64,000 nt of DNA from an uncultured Cytophagales bacterium (GCA_938039675.1 CALHUI010000007.1:186001-250000); one strand, 5' to 3'. Positions 18,102-28,404 are shown, counted from the stretch's first letter. Program-made: numbers and translations. The notes: generated by a model not told the origin, from the letters alone.

Positions 18102-18653
18102 TTACATAGCCGTCAAATCCCAGACTACCACTGCCCAATGCTCATCATGTTGGTAGCTGTGAATAATCTCGTAGCCCATGCGTTGGTGTGCCCGCATAGA
18201 GCGTGCGTTGCGATAAGAAACTTCGGTAACTACCAAGTCATAGCGCCCCCGTAACTGCTCGCGCATGGCCAGATACAACTTGTCAAAAATCCCCTCGCCC
18301 CGATAGCCGGCTGCCACACATATCTGCCCCATCAGGCAGTAGCGATAATCCGTAATAGGTTTGCCTTTGTAAGCAAGTCCGGTAATCATCTCGGATGTGG
18401 ATTGTAAAAATTCGGAAGCAGCGGCAACCGTTAAGGGAGTCGGCAGACAGTACCCCACCACTTTATCACCGTCATAAGCCACCAAAGGCGGCTCTGCTGC
18501 ATACAGCCGCTCCAAAAAGGGAATATCATAGCGCGCTACCACAAATCCTTGCAATTGCCGGGCAGATTCACTGATGTTTTCGCGCAAGTTAGCGCGTTGA
18601 AGGCCTATAATCTGTTCCAGGTCTTGCGGCAAAACATTTCCTATCCGAATCAT
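18102..18653 (-). CDS. GNAT family N-acetyltransferase
   Basis: A 183-residue acetyl-CoA-dependent acyltransferase. The GNAT core is visible: GYCLPTPLTVAAASEF (beta4), ICVAAGYRGEGIFDKLYLAM (the V-x-x-x-Y-R-G-x-G pyrophosphate loop at about 112-131), and RNARSMRAHQRMGYEIIH (the helix and the R-M-G-Y motif near the C-terminus). The substrate is not evident; the long N-terminus with RIGNVLPQDLEQIIGLQRANL suggests action on a small molecule. It has a well-formed promoter and is divergent from the lipoprotein gene. Confidence 0.85.
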   Translation of the reverse strand: MIRIGNVLPQDLEQIIGLQRANLRENISESARQLQGFVVARYDIPFLERLYAAEPPLVAYDGDKVVGYCLPTPLTVAAASEFLQSTSEMITGLAYKGKPITDYRYCLMGQICVAAGYRGEGIFDKLYLAMREQLRGRYDLVVTEVSYRNARSMRAHQRMGYEIIHSYQHDEHWAVVVWDLTAM

Positions 18654-18673
18654 GTATTTTGAAAGGCTTTTTG

Positions 18674-18702
18674 CAAATTTAGCTGTAACAAAGCCATTCC
18701 AA
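18674..18702 (-). promoter_or_regulatory. Promoter of the acetyltransferase gene
   Basis: Minus strand TTG (18700-18702), 18 nt, TAAATTTG (18674-18681), 21 nt before the start codon. Confidence 0.55.
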
Positions 18703-18714
18703 CAGCACGATAGC

Positions 18715-18722
18715 TACATTTG
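18715..18722 (+). promoter_or_regulatory. Candidate -7 element of the lipoprotein gene
   Basis: TACATTTG, an exact TAnnTTTG match, 26 nt before the ATG at 18749. No TTG at the expected spacing upstream. Confidence 0.4.
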
Positions 18723-18748
18723 CACAAGATTTGCGCCTATTTCAATTT

Positions 18749-19609
18749 ATGAAACAACTGTTGCTGCTACTGTTTGTGGCAGGCACGCTGGTTGCCTGTA
18801 AAAGTAACGTTGCTCCCGAAGGCGAGCCTACGGAAATCAGTTTTGACAGCCTTGCTTTTCACCCCGATATTACGCGGCGCAACACTTCACGTGAGCGCAT
18901 CATCCGCCCCAAAATAAGTCCCGAAGAAGCCCGCGGGCGTTTTGAAACCGATATTGCGGGTTTAGACATAAACGAGTCGGATGGCAGCATCAACATAGAC
19001 CGCAGCGAGGCAGGCATTCGCTACACGGTGCGCTTTGTACCCAACAACCCCAAACTGAAACCGGATACTGTCGGCCTGCTGATTGCCGGACTTGATTACT
19101 TGGACAGCATTTATGTGCTGGCACGCAACCGATTTCGTGCTTTCCCGATAGTGAACGCAGACCGCAACTATAAGGCCTCTAACGGTCAGGCAGGGTTACC
19201 GCGCAGCATGAACGGGCGATTTACAGGCAATTTTGGCTTTGCTTCTGCTCTGCCGCCGCTATTGAACGACTCGCTGGGCATTATAGACCTGAAACGCGCC
19301 AAAGATATCATTTTGGAGCGGCGACGCACCAACTCGGCCTTTACCAATCCGCTCAACCTGACGGTTCGCTATACGCTCCGCGACAGTGTTAAAAATGCCG
19401 TGCGCGATACTATCCTAGACAGGGCAACATCTTTTGCAGTAGTACAAAACACCATCAGTGTACAAATTTATCATTACCGGTTTCGCAACGACATTCCCGC
19501 TTTTGTATCGGATGCACTGCGCGAACGCCGTACTTTCCCTCGCGGACGCACCGAAAATACACCCCGCACCGAACGGCCTGTTATCTTGGTTGTCGTGGAC
19601 AGGGATTAG
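18749..19609 (+). CDS. Predicted outer-membrane or periplasmic lipoprotein, function unknown
   Basis: A 286-residue protein beginning with a lipoprotein signal (MKQLLLLLFVAGTLVAC; cysteine at residue 17). I chose this ATG over one six codons upstream because it gives a compact signal. The mature part is polar and Arg/Asp-rich, with a repeat-free beta-like middle region (FVPNNPKLKPDTVGLLIAG, LDYLDSIYVLARNRF) and a charged tail (RTFPRGRTENTPRTERP). No domain is recognised. It is not obviously coupled with neighbours: the next gene downstream is decayed, after a 282 bp spacer holding a dispersed motif. Confidence 0.7.
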   Translation: MKQLLLLLFVAGTLVACKSNVAPEGEPTEISFDSLAFHPDITRRNTSRERIIRPKISPEEARGRFETDIAGLDINESDGSINIDRSEAGIRYTVRFVPNNPKLKPDTVGLLIAGLDYLDSIYVLARNRFRAFPIVNADRNYKASNGQAGLPRSMNGRFTGNFGFASALPPLLNDSLGIIDLKRAKDIILERRRTNSAFTNPLNLTVRYTLRDSVKNAVRDTILDRATSFAVVQNTISVQIYHYRFRNDIPAFVSDALRERRTFPRGRTENTPRTERPVILVVVDRD

Positions 19610-19627
19610 CATAGGAAATTCAGATGT

Positions 19628-19645
19628 GGGATTTCGGATTTGGGA
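19628..19645 (+). repeat. Dispersed GGATTTCGGATTTGGGA-type motif, copy 2
   Basis: Second member of the short intergenic motif family (others at 16524-16538 and 31924-31950), 19 nt beyond the lipoprotein stop codon. Nothing else is recognised in 19610-19891. Confidence 0.5.
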
Positions 19646-19891
19646 GTAAACCAAAGGCAGCGATTACTTGTTTGCCGTTTTTATGAATCAAGCTATATGC
19701 AAAACTCTTTGCGGTCAACTGCTGCTTTCTTTACGGTAAACAAGATACCCCACAGTGTGTGCGGAGTATTACACGCGGAGAGGCACATTTACCAAACCCA
19801 TTGGGTATTGTGTAAAAAATTTGCGCCGCCAATGGAACGTTTACACGCATGGAGAAAGTAAACAATGAATGGAACTAATCGGTAAAAATAC

Positions 19892-22536
19892 ATGAACACT
19901 CCTTGCTCCTTCCCACTGCCAACCATCGTAGCTTTTATCGGCAGTTTGTATTTGTTGCTGCCCATATCGGCTTTTGCCCAAAAGACAGACTTAAAGAAAG
20001 GGCTTCAGTTGCTGTCAAGTAAACAACTTGGCGCAGCGCAAGAATTTTTTGAAGATATCATCAAGACAGACAGCACCCATACTGCTGCTTATTTTGCACC
20101 GGCACAGACCTACTTTGAGCAGTACAAAACGCTGTGGGAGCAGCAAAAACATCAGGTGCGCCTGTGAATATCCAGCCACAATTGGACTTACTTAAAAAAG
20201 TCATCAGACAGCAGCCGATTTTAATCGCCTCTACGCCAAGTTGGAGAGCAGGTCTAAGAAAAATATCAGAAGTTTATTAGCCGTAAGCGAGCAGATGCTT
20301 ACAAACGATTTTGCGCAAAGCATTACCAAAGAGGCTTTTCAGTTAATCAATCAGGCACCCTATCGCCGCTCATTAGACCAACTATTCGACAGTAAAATTT
20401 ACGACCGTGTTACTGAATCGGATACGGTAATTGCACTGCGCCACCTGCTGGCTCAGCGATGCGGGCAATACATCAGCGCATTTCCGAAAAGTACGCATGT
20501 CAGTACGGTGCGTCAGATTGCCCGCGAGATTTTACAGGAATACCTGAGCATGGAACGGTTACGCCGCTCCGGTGAACGCCATCGACGGCAATATGAGCAG
20601 TTCTGCGAGCTTATTTTGGCATGCAGCACGGCTGATGAGTATAGGCACGTCTTGCCTGAATTTTATGGAGCTTACTTTGGTTTTAACAAACAGAATTATC
20701 TCAAACACCACAACTACTTCAAACTGAAAGAATTATCACAGGAATTCGGTCTTTCGCCTGAAAATCTTCTGTGTGAACTCAACCTGCATAATGCCGGTTA
20801 CACACCCGAAAAACAGGCTCTTTATGAGGCTTTATCAACACTTTTGTGCCCGAAGACGTAGTGCTGGTAGCCGTAAAAAAAATGGCTGAACCTGCTATCA
20901 TAAAGCGTGAATGGGAAAACGCACGCACAATTTTTAAACGCTATTCCCAACTTTTTCCTAACAAAGATGATTATTTCGCAAAAATGGATGCACTACTGGC
21001 TGAACCCGAAGGCGACAAAAATTAGAAAACTTAGGGCCTGCCATTAACTCCAACAAATGCGAATATGCACCTGTTTTAACGCCGGACAGTCGCACACTCT
21101 ACCTCTGCCGCCTCTCCTACAATACAGGCGAAGATGTATTTGTCAGCGAATGGGACGGCAAAGAATGGTCGAAAGCAAAACCGTTAGACAAAGAAATCAA
21201 TACAGAACTGTCCGAAGCACCGCTTGCCATCATCCCCGATGAACAAACCTTGTTCCTGTTTGGCAACTATCACAAGCTGCCTAATTTTTTATACGTTATA
21301 CAGAATGTAGAATTAGGCAAAGGCGATTACTACTTTGCCGAAAAACAGGGCAACACTTGGAGTAAAATCAGTGCCATACCGAACCCTATAAATTCTGTGC
21401 ACTTTGAATCAGGTTTTTGTATGAGTGCAGACGGCAGCGCAATACTGTTTGCTTCCGACAGGCCGGGCGCTGTGGGCGGCCATTTCCCTAACTACAACCC
21501 CAATTACCTGTATTATCACGGTTCGGGAGAGTTTAATGTTGGATATCTACGTATCGCTGCGCACCCAAAACGGTTGGAGCAACCCCATCAATCTGGGGAA
21601 AGTGATTAATACGCCCTTTGCAGAAAGCAGCCCATGGCTGCATCCGGACATGCGCACCTTATATTTCATTTCCGATGGGCATCCGGGGCTGGGCAATTAC
21701 GATATTTTTGTCAGCCGCCGCCTGCGCGAAGACTCATGGACAGAATGGAGCGAACCCGTTAATTTGGGCAAAGCCATTAACAGCGCAGGCAGCGATGCCA
21801 TCCACATAACAGCCGACGGTAAAACTGCACTGATTGTTTCTTCTCAATCGGGTAATTCGTATGGAGAAACCGATATTTATCGCATTACGCTACCAGAGTC
21901 GTACCGCGCAGAACCGGTCGTAGTTGTAACGGGTACTGTTATTGACAGCAACGGCAAACCCGTAAAAAAAGCACAAATAACATGGCAGGCAACCGATAAC
22001 TCAAAGAAAGGCACGGCAAGCGTACAGCCCAACGGACGGTTCTCTATTCCTCTGAAAAGAGGCAAAAAATACCGCTATCAGCCCGTTGCTCACAACTACT
22101 TTTCGGGTTCGCAAATTATAGACCTTACGCAGACACCCGCAACAACTCTTGTGATGAAACAGCCCGTCATAAAAATGGGCAGTTTAAACAAGTCCGAATC
22201 TAAGGAGTTTGTCATCAATTCTTTTCTTTGGAGTTTGACTTTGGCAGCGATGTTATTCGCCCGCAGTCCTTTCACGACTTAGACCGATTGGCGGCACTTT
22301 TGCAAGACAACAGCCTGACACTCCACATTGAAGGCCACACCGACAATAAAGGCAGTGATGAGTTCAACCTTTTATTGTCGCGCCAACGCGCCGAAGCTGT
22401 CAAAAAATATCTGCTTGCCAAAGGTTGCAAAGCACAGATGATAGCCAAGGGTTTCGGCAAAACACAACCGATAGCACCTAACACGACCGCAGAAGGCCGA
22501 CAGAAAAATCGCCGAGTAGAGTTTCGGGTGGAGTAG
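19892..22536 (+). pseudogene. Decayed OmpA-family protein: TPR, PD40 propeller, regulatory domain, OmpA (PorE-like layout)
   Basis: The pieces line up in order but in different frames. First comes a signal peptide and a TPR-like start (ends at 20167), then helical repeats (20241-20861), then a stretch to 21025. Next are PD40 beta-propeller blades (NLGPAIN... to 21535, then LDIYVSLRTQNGWSNPINLG and DIFVSRRL...). These lead into a carboxypeptidase-regulatory-like domain (VVTGTVIDSNGKPVKKAQI, about 21920-22160) and an OmpA peptidoglycan-binding domain (FDFGSDVIRP...IEGHTDNKGSDEFNLLLSRQRA, 22228-22536). Frame changes fall near 20100-20155, 20193-20200, 20831, 21016-21022, 21535 and 22218-22228, several at A or T runs. 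TPR-propeller-regulatory-OmpA is the known order of the T9SS protein PorE, though other paralogs share it. At least six shifts make this a pseudogene rather than a split gene. Confidence 0.85.
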
Positions 22537-22538
22537 TC

Positions 22539-23777
22539 CTACTCAAATCGCAGCGATTCTATCGGGTCTAATTTGGAAGCTTTGAAGGCAGGATAATATC
22601 CGGACAGGATGCCTACACCTATGCATACAATAAGCGCAACCAGCATCCATGCCCAAGGCACAAGGAATCCTCCTGCCTTTACCAGCACCGCTACCAAGTT
22701 GCCAATCAGGATGCCGAGGATGATGCCGACCACTCCGCCAATGATGCAAATAACAACGGCTTCAATCAAAAACTGTTCGCGAATGCGCATAGGGGTTGCA
22801 CCCAAGGCCTTGCGAATACCTATTTCGCGTGTGCGTTCCGTTACCGAAACGAGCATGATATTCATCAACCCGATGGATGCGCCCAAAAGGGTGATGAACC
22901 CGATACCGAAACCGCCTATGCGAAGTTGTCCGCTGATATTGTCTAAGGCTTCCTGTGCCGTTTCATTTTTTTCTATCAGGAACGATTCGGGTTTGCCGAG
23001 CGCATCGCGGCGAATGAGCCTGAATTTACCCGTAGCTTCGCCCATGAGGTATTCCAAATCGGCAGGGTTACGAACGATGCAGGTTGCCCGATAGTACAGC
23101 CTGCGCCCGTTGGCAAGCGCTACGGCTTTTTCAAAAGGGATGAGCACGTTGCGGTTCAGACCGCCGCCGCCGCCAAAGCCCGCTTTGTTTTTCAACACCC
23201 CAATAACACGGAACTGATTGCCGAGCAACAATATGTGTTGATTAAGGGCTTTTTCAGCACTTGTGAACAGCTTTTGGGCAACTTCGTTGCCGATAATAGT
23301 TACGGGTACGCCGTTGCGCAGTTCTACGGTCGAGAAATTTCTGCCGACTTCCAAGTCGCCACCGACAGTGGCCAGATAGTGTTCATCTGCTCCGATAACC
23401 GATATGTTGGGGTTAGTTTTTTGAGAGCCGCTCTTGATTTCCGCCGTTCCCGAAAGGTTGGTTTGCAAAGCTACGGGCGCATATTCTTCAAACTTTCGCT
23501 TAAAAAGCATGATTTCTTGGTAAGAAATCGGTTCAGCCTGTGTCGTATTAACCCCCATTTGCTGCCTGCGCCTGCGGTCTAAATCGGTGATGTTGAAAGT
23601 ATTAGCCCCAAGGTCGGACAACCCTTGCGAAACAGAATTCTGAATGGCATCTATTGCCGTCAAAATCCCTACCAACGCTGTAATGCCGATGGCAATAATG
23701 GCAGCAGTCAGTGAAGTTCTTAACAAGTTATCGCGAATGGCTTTCATTGCCTCGCGAACATTTTCGGTAAAAATCAT
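22539..23777 (-). CDS. MacB/FtsX-type ABC transporter permease
   Basis: A 412-residue inner-membrane permease. It has an N-terminal helix ([21 protein letters not shown], about 23-43), a MacB-type periplasmic core (about 50-260) and three C-terminal helices forming the FtsX domain ([68 protein letters not shown]). The conserved loop [18 protein letters not shown], which contacts the ATPase, and the ending [17 protein letters not shown] are both present. Such proteins form mechanotransmission complexes for export of peptides, lipoproteins or toxins. No ATPase gene is adjacent. It converges on the decayed OmpA-family gene with only 2 bp between stops. Confidence 0.9.
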   Translation of the reverse strand: MIFTENVREAMKAIRDNLLRTSLTAAIIAIGITALVGILTAIDAIQNSVSQGLSDLGANTFNITDLDRRRRQQMGVNTTQAEPISYQEIMLFKRKFEEYAPVALQTNLSGTAEIKSGSQKTNPNISVIGADEHYLATVGGDLEVGRNFSTVELRNGVPVTIIGNEVAQKLFTSAEKALNQHILLLGNQFRVIGVLKNKAGFGGGGGLNRNVLIPFEKAVALANGRRLYYRATCIVRNPADLEYLMGEATGKFRLIRRDALGKPESFLIEKNETAQEALDNISGQLRIGGFGIGFITLLGASIGLMNIMLVSVTERTREIGIRKALGATPMRIREQFLIEAVVICIIGGVVGIILGILIGNLVAVLVKAGGFLVPWAWMLVALIVCIGVGILSGYYPAFKASKLDPIESLRFE

Positions 23778-23794
23778 CTTATAGAGAACGTAAG

Positions 23795-23802
23795 CAAATA
23801 TA
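23795..23802 (-). promoter_or_regulatory. Candidate -7 element of the permease gene
   Basis: Minus strand TATATTTG, exact TAnnTTTG, 17 nt before the start codon; no clear -33 partner. Confidence 0.4.
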
Positions 23803-23827
23803 CGGGAAAGTTCCCGTTGTTTGGGTG

Positions 23828-23835
23828 TAACTTTG
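23828..23835 (+). promoter_or_regulatory. Candidate -7 element of menG
   Basis: TAACTTTG, exact TAnnTTTG, 20 nt before the menG ATG; no clear -33 partner. Confidence 0.4.
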
Positions 23836-23855
23836 CAACTTTCAACGATTGCCGC

Positions 23856-24587
23856 ATGACCGTAGTTCCATATAAAGACAGAAAAGAGGGAAAAAAAGAG
23901 CAGATAGCCGATATGTTTGACAGCATTTCGCCGCGCTACGACTTGCTAAACCGACTGCTCAGCGGAGGAATTGATATTTACTGGCGCAAAAAAGCCATAC
24001 GCAAATTAGCTCCTGCCAAGCCTCAACTCATCCTCGATATTGCAACAGGCACAGCAGACCTTGCCATAGAGGCGCTTTCGCTGCATCCGCAAAAAATCAT
24101 AGGCGTTGATATTTCGGAAGGCATGCTTGCTTTCGGCAAAAAGAAACTGGAAAAAATGGGCTTGCAAAATAAGATTGAACTCCGCAAAGGTGATTCGGAG
24201 GCGCTGTTGTTTGATGACAACACCTTTGACGCAGCAATGGTATCTTTCGGTGTGCGCAACTTTGAAAACTTAGACAAAGGGCTGGCAGATATCTGCCGCG
24301 TGCTGAAACCCGGAGGCATGTTAATGGTGCTGGAATTTTCACAACCTACCGCCTTCCCTGTCAAACAACTGTATGCGTTTTATTCAAAACATATTCTCCC
24401 CCGAATCGGCAAAGTCATTTCCAAAGACAGTTCGGCCTATGACTACCTGCCCGAATCGGTAAAGGCTTTTCCCTACGGTGAAATGTTTTTACAACACATG
24501 CGCCGTGCAGGTTTTTCCGAAACCCGCTGCGAGCCGCTCACTTTTGGCATTTGTTCCATTTACACCGGCAAAAAAAGCGAAGGTTGA
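23856..24587 (+). CDS. menG: Demethylmenaquinone methyltransferase
   Basis: UbiE/MenG family SAM-dependent C-methyltransferase that makes menaquinone from demethylmenaquinone, the last step in quinone synthesis; Bacteroidota use menaquinone. The 243-residue protein shows [21 protein letters not shown], the SAM site [16 protein letters not shown], the conserved [21 protein letters not shown] (split within the family motif), [15 protein letters not shown] and the terminal [13 protein letters not shown]. The start is the ATG at 23856; an upstream in-frame stretch of 13 codons overlaps the promoter. It precedes porT by 57 nt, a pairing that recurs in Bacteroidota. Confidence 0.94.
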   Translation: MTVVPYKDRKEGKKEQIADMFDSISPRYDLLNRLLSGGIDIYWRKKAIRKLAPAKPQLILDIATGTADLAIEALSLHPQKIIGVDISEGMLAFGKKKLEKMGLQNKIELRKGDSEALLFDDNTFDAAMVSFGVRNFENLDKGLADICRVLKPGGMLMVLEFSQPTAFPVKQLYAFYSKHILPRIGKVISKDSSAYDYLPESVKAFPYGEMFLQHMRRAGFSETRCEPLTFGICSIYTGKKSEG

Positions 24588-24644
24588 TACATTATGGCAT
24601 GAATTTTTACGCCTATCAACAACAGTTCATCAAGTCAATTATTC

Positions 24645-25367
24645 ATGCGATTTTTATTGATTGGGGCAGTGTTGCTCTTGACTTTGCTTGTTTGCGATGC
24701 AGCGGCGCAGAAAAAGCGCAACAATACAGGATACGGGCGCAGCAAAAATCTGCCAACTTACGATGACCGCGTATTGCGCTACGGCTTCCAGTTAGGGCTG
24801 CACCAGTCGCGGTTCAATATTCGCCATTCCGATTTTTTTGCCAATAATGGCGACAGCACCACTGCTGTTCACCCCAAATGGTCGCCCGGATTTATGCTGG
24901 GGCTGATTACGAGTTTTCGGCTGGGCAATGAGCTCTGGAATCTGCGCTTTGTACCCAATGTGTCGTTTTATGAACGCAGCATTGAGTACCAGTACCGCAA
25001 CAATCCTGAAAACCTGCACAACGAAATTTTTGAAAATACGATGATTGAATTTCCCGTACTGCTCAAATACAAGTCCTTGCGGCGAGGCAATCATCGGATG
25101 TACATGGTAAGCGGGCTTTCCGCTAATTTTAAGGTGGCAGGAAAAAAGGAGCGCCTGAACGATTTGCAATTGCAATCCATCAATCAAAACATAGAGGTCT
25201 GCTACGGCATTGGCTGGGACTTGTATTTTGAGTTTTTCAAATTCGCGCCTGAGCTCCGCTTTTCGCATGGCATTCCCAATCTGCTCATTAAAAACGGCAA
25301 TGCGGCATCCAACAACTTAGACCGCCTCACTACGCATCGGGTAGCACTGATTCTCAATTTTGAATAG
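24645..25367 (+). CDS. porT: PorT family outer-membrane protein of the type IX secretion system
   Basis: A 240-residue predicted outer-membrane beta-barrel. It has a signal peptide (MRFLLIGAVLLLTLLVCDAAAQ), then a short linker and alternating strands typical of an eight-stranded barrel: LRYGFQLGLHQSRFNI, WSPGFMLGLITSFRLG, LRFVPNVSFYERSIEY, FPVLLKYKSLR, MYMVSGLSANFKV, VCYGIGWDLYFEFFKF and a final aromatic-ended strand HRVALILNFE. The conserved position after menG/ubiE supports PorT (SprT) rather than a generic barrel. PorT is required for T9SS cargo export, so this is the second T9SS locus in the window. Confidence 0.82.
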   Translation: MRFLLIGAVLLLTLLVCDAAAQKKRNNTGYGRSKNLPTYDDRVLRYGFQLGLHQSRFNIRHSDFFANNGDSTTAVHPKWSPGFMLGLITSFRLGNELWNLRFVPNVSFYERSIEYQYRNNPENLHNEIFENTMIEFPVLLKYKSLRRGNHRMYMVSGLSANFKVAGKKERLNDLQLQSINQNIEVCYGIGWDLYFEFFKFAPELRFSHGIPNLLIKNGNAASNNLDRLTTHRVALILNFE

Positions 25368-25393
25368 TGCCTTTCATTTGCGTAAATTGCAGC

Positions 25394-25936
25394 ATGAGAT
25401 TCATTCGGCTTCATCATTTGATAGCCTTCCAATGCCTGATTTTGGCAGGCATGTTTGTAAAGGCTTATTACCCTCTTTGGGTAGGCAAGGAGGTAGTGCT
25501 GCGGGTAGTACCCCGCGACCCGCGCGACTTTTTCCGCGGCAACTATGTGGCTTTGCAGTATTCCTTCTCGTTGCTTGTTTTGGACAGCCTGCCCAACGAC
25601 CTGGAAGCCGGGAAAACCTATAACTTCGGCGATGCACTCTATCTGGAACTTCGCTCCAAAGGCAAATTCTATGAGCCCGCAGCCCTGTACCAAAAACGCC
25701 CTGAAAATAAGCTTTGCCTGCGCGTGACGCCTTCCTATGCCTATACGCATAACGGTAACGACGGCTATCATTATATCAACCTGCAAGGCGGGATAGAATC
25801 CTATTTTACCAATTCACAGCAAGCCCAAAAACTGGAAGCACGCACTTCTTGGCAAAACCGCGACTCTATTACCGTTAGCGTAGCCGTAAAAATAGCCCCG
25901 GACGGTACGGCGCGCATCAGCAAAGTCCTATTTTGA
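25394..25936 (+). CDS. GDYxxLxY domain membrane-anchored protein
   Basis: A 180-residue protein with an uncleaved-looking N-terminal helix (LIAFQCLILAGMFVKAYYPL) followed by VVLRVVPRDPRDFFRGNYVALQY. The RGNYVALQY segment is the signature of the GDYxxLxY family (here GNYVALQY), proteins of unknown function usually exported by Bacteroidota. The rest is a beta-rich extracytoplasmic domain. I start at the ATG at 25394, just after the porT stop codon; an in-frame codon at 25367 overlaps porT. In other genomes this family is often next to a DUF2157 membrane protein, which is not here. Confidence 0.75.
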   Translation: MRFIRLHHLIAFQCLILAGMFVKAYYPLWVGKEVVLRVVPRDPRDFFRGNYVALQYSFSLLVLDSLPNDLEAGKTYNFGDALYLELRSKGKFYEPAALYQKRPENKLCLRVTPSYAYTHNGNDGYHYINLQGGIESYFTNSQQAQKLEARTSWQNRDSITVSVAVKIAPDGTARISKVLF

Positions 25937-26034
25937 CGGGCTGTATGCCGTTCTTTTGTTTTCGTTGCGTAGAAAGTACTTCACCAAATTCAAACGCACT
26001 GCAAAATATTCAAGCGGAATGAAGGCGGGAACCC

Positions 26035-28365
26035 CTACTTTTCCACAATCATCAGTTTGGCGAAGTTGAGCAGCAGGGTTTTCTCCCCTACTTTGTCAAA
26101 CCGAATAACTGCGCGTTTGTCTGCCCCTAGCAAATCTAATTTTACGATTTTGCCGAAACCGAACTTGGCATGCTCTACGAGCATACCTTCACGCAGAAGC
26201 GCCGGGTTGCTGGCTGTAAAATTGGCAGAAGGCTTATGCAGATAATTATTGGCAGGCGGTGGCGGTATCATGCCGCAGGAAACAGGCGAAGAAGATTTTT
26301 CCAACATTTTTTCGCGCAGTGGCGATTCTCCGCGCTGAAGTTTGCCGGGTATGTCGGTCAGGCTGACTACTTTTCCCACGTTATCTACAAAACCCTCGCG
26401 GCGGATATGTCTGATTTGCACATAGCGCTGGTCTAATTCGTCCAGAAAACGGCTCGGTTCGCAGGGGCGCAAGTTGCCGAATCGGTAGCGTTGCAGCGCA
26501 TAACTCAACACCAATTTCTTCTCAGCGCGGGTAATGGCCACATAGAACAGGCGGCGTTCTTCCTCCAAATCGGCACGGGAGGCCAGCATCATTTGCGAAG
26601 GGAACAAGTCCTCCTCCATACCCACCACATACACGTACTTAAATTCCAAACCTTTGGCCTGATGGATGGTCATGAGCGAAACCGCGTCTTCGTTGTCTTT
26701 GTCGCCTTCTTCGGCGGTGGTGAGCAAAGAAACTTCCTGTAAAAATGCCGACAGGCTTTTGTCTTCACGGTCGGGTGTGTCGGTAAATTCTTTGATGGCA
26801 TTGAGCAATTCCTGCACGTTGTCGTAGCGGGCGCGACCTTCTATGGTTTTGTCTTCAAAAAGCTCACGCAGCAAGCCCGAAGCCTTAGCAATATGTGAAG
26901 CAGTTTCATATGCATCTTTTTGTGTCAGCGTGAGCATGAAATCCTTAATCATGGTGGCAAAGTTGGCAATGGCAGCACCAATCCGCGACTTGCCTAAGTA
27001 CTGTTCAGGATGGCAAACCACCTCCCATATAGGCACATTGTGCTCTGCCGCAGCTACCACCATTTTCTGAATGGTAGAATCGCCGATACCGCGCTTAGGT
27101 AGGTTGATAATGCGCTTAAATGCTTCCTCATCGCGCTGATTGACCGTAAAACGGAAATAGGCAATCAGGTCTTTGATTTCCTTGCGCCGGTAAAACGACA
27201 GCCCTCCATAAATTTTGTATTTGATACCCAACTTGCGCAATGCCTCCTCAAAAGAGCGCGACTGCGCGTTAGTGCGGTACAAAATTGCAAAATCGGTGTT
27301 GGATGCCTGATGTCGCATTTTCAATTCAAAAATAGAATTGGCAATCAGGCGGCCTTCGTCGTTGTCAGTCGCTGCACGAATAATCTCTATATGCTCGCCT
27401 TCGTCGTTGTCGGTCCAAACCGTTTTCTGCAACTGGTTGCGGTTCTGCGCGATTACTTTATTGGCAATGTGTACAATTTTTTTGGTAGAACGATAGTTTT
27501 GTTCCAACTTAACCGTTACCAAGTCGGGATAATCCTTAGAAAAATTCAGAATGTTTTGAATGTCTGCCCCGCGGAAGGCGTAAATACTTTGCGCATCGTC
27601 GCCCACCACGCAAATATTCTGATGAACAGCCGCTAAGTTCTTTGTAATCAGATACTGGGCAAAATTGGTATCCTGAAACTCATCTACCAGCACATAGCGA
27701 AACTTGTGCTGATACTTGTGCAATACATCCAGGCAATCGCGGAAAAGTACATTGGTATTGAACAGCAAGTCATCAAAATCCATTGCATTGGCTTTGAAAC
27801 AGCGCTGCACGTATTGTTTATAGACTTCGCCGAGTTTTGGTTTAGCAGCTTCGGTATCCTCCGCCAAAAAAATCGGATTGCGAATGTACTCATTCCACGA
27901 AATTAGGCGATTTTTAGCCGCCGAAATACGCGACATCACTGCCGATACCTTATACACTTTATCGTCCAGCCCCATTTCGTTGAGAATGGTTTTGATAAGC
28001 GACTTAGAGTCATCGGTATCGTAGATAGTGAAATCGGAGGTGTAACCCAAACGATGTGCTTCTATGCGCAAAATTTTTGCAAAAATGGAGTGAAACGTCC
28101 CCATCCAGAGGTTGCGCGCATCATGCCCAACTAACTGCTCGATGCGGTGGCGCATTTCGCGGGCAGCCTTGTTAGTAAAAGTGAGTGCCAAAATATTAAA
28201 AGGTTCTATGCCCTGTTGCATCAGCCATGCAATTCGGCAGGTCAGTACACGGGTCTTCCCTGAGCCTGCTCCGGCAATAATCATTAGCGGGCCTTCAGTA
28301 TGCAACACAGCATTGCGCTGAGGCTCGTTCAGCAAAGCCAGATAATCGGCGAAGCGCTTTTCCAT
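26035..28365 (-). CDS. pcrA: UvrD/PcrA-type ATP-dependent DNA helicase
   Basis: Superfamily 1A 3'-5' helicase acting in repair and replication-restart. The 776-residue protein has the Q motif (LNEPQRNAV), Walker A GAGSGKTR (about 32-39), motif Ia LTFTNKAAREM, Walker B LVDEFQDTN, motif III VVGDDAQSIYAFRGAD, motif IV EQNYRSTKKI, motif V MTIHQAKGLEFKYVYVVG and motif VI LFYVAITRAEKKL. The end (GMLVEHAKFGFGKIVKLD) is the PcrA/UvrD Tudor-like domain that binds RNA polymerase. It is divergent from murB with 39 bp between start codons. Confidence 0.95.
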   Translation of the reverse strand: MEKRFADYLALLNEPQRNAVLHTEGPLMIIAGAGSGKTRVLTCRIAWLMQQGIEPFNILALTFTNKAAREMRHRIEQLVGHDARNLWMGTFHSIFAKILRIEAHRLGYTSDFTIYDTDDSKSLIKTILNEMGLDDKVYKVSAVMSRISAAKNRLISWNEYIRNPIFLAEDTEAAKPKLGEVYKQYVQRCFKANAMDFDDLLFNTNVLFRDCLDVLHKYQHKFRYVLVDEFQDTNFAQYLITKNLAAVHQNICVVGDDAQSIYAFRGADIQNILNFSKDYPDLVTVKLEQNYRSTKKIVHIANKVIAQNRNQLQKTVWTDNDEGEHIEIIRAATDNDEGRLIANSIFELKMRHQASNTDFAILYRTNAQSRSFEEALRKLGIKYKIYGGLSFYRRKEIKDLIAYFRFTVNQRDEEAFKRIINLPKRGIGDSTIQKMVVAAAEHNVPIWEVVCHPEQYLGKSRIGAAIANFATMIKDFMLTLTQKDAYETASHIAKASGLLRELFEDKTIEGRARYDNVQELLNAIKEFTDTPDREDKSLSAFLQEVSLLTTAEEGDKDNEDAVSLMTIHQAKGLEFKYVYVVGMEEDLFPSQMMLASRADLEEERRLFYVAITRAEKKLVLSYALQRYRFGNLRPCEPSRFLDELDQRYVQIRHIRREGFVDNVGKVVSLTDIPGKLQRGESPLREKMLEKSSSPVSCGMIPPPPANNYLHKPSANFTASNPALLREGMLVEHAKFGFGKIVKLDLLGADKRAVIRFDKVGEKTLLLNFAKLMIVEK

Positions 28366-28404
28366 TGTGCCGCAAGTTACGATTTAATCTGTTTTCTTTG
28401 CATT

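Noticed and set aside
25202-25786. A 194-codon minus-strand frame across porT and the GDYxxLxY gene
   Set aside because: Opposite two plausible exported proteins with signal segments; its own translation shows no domain.
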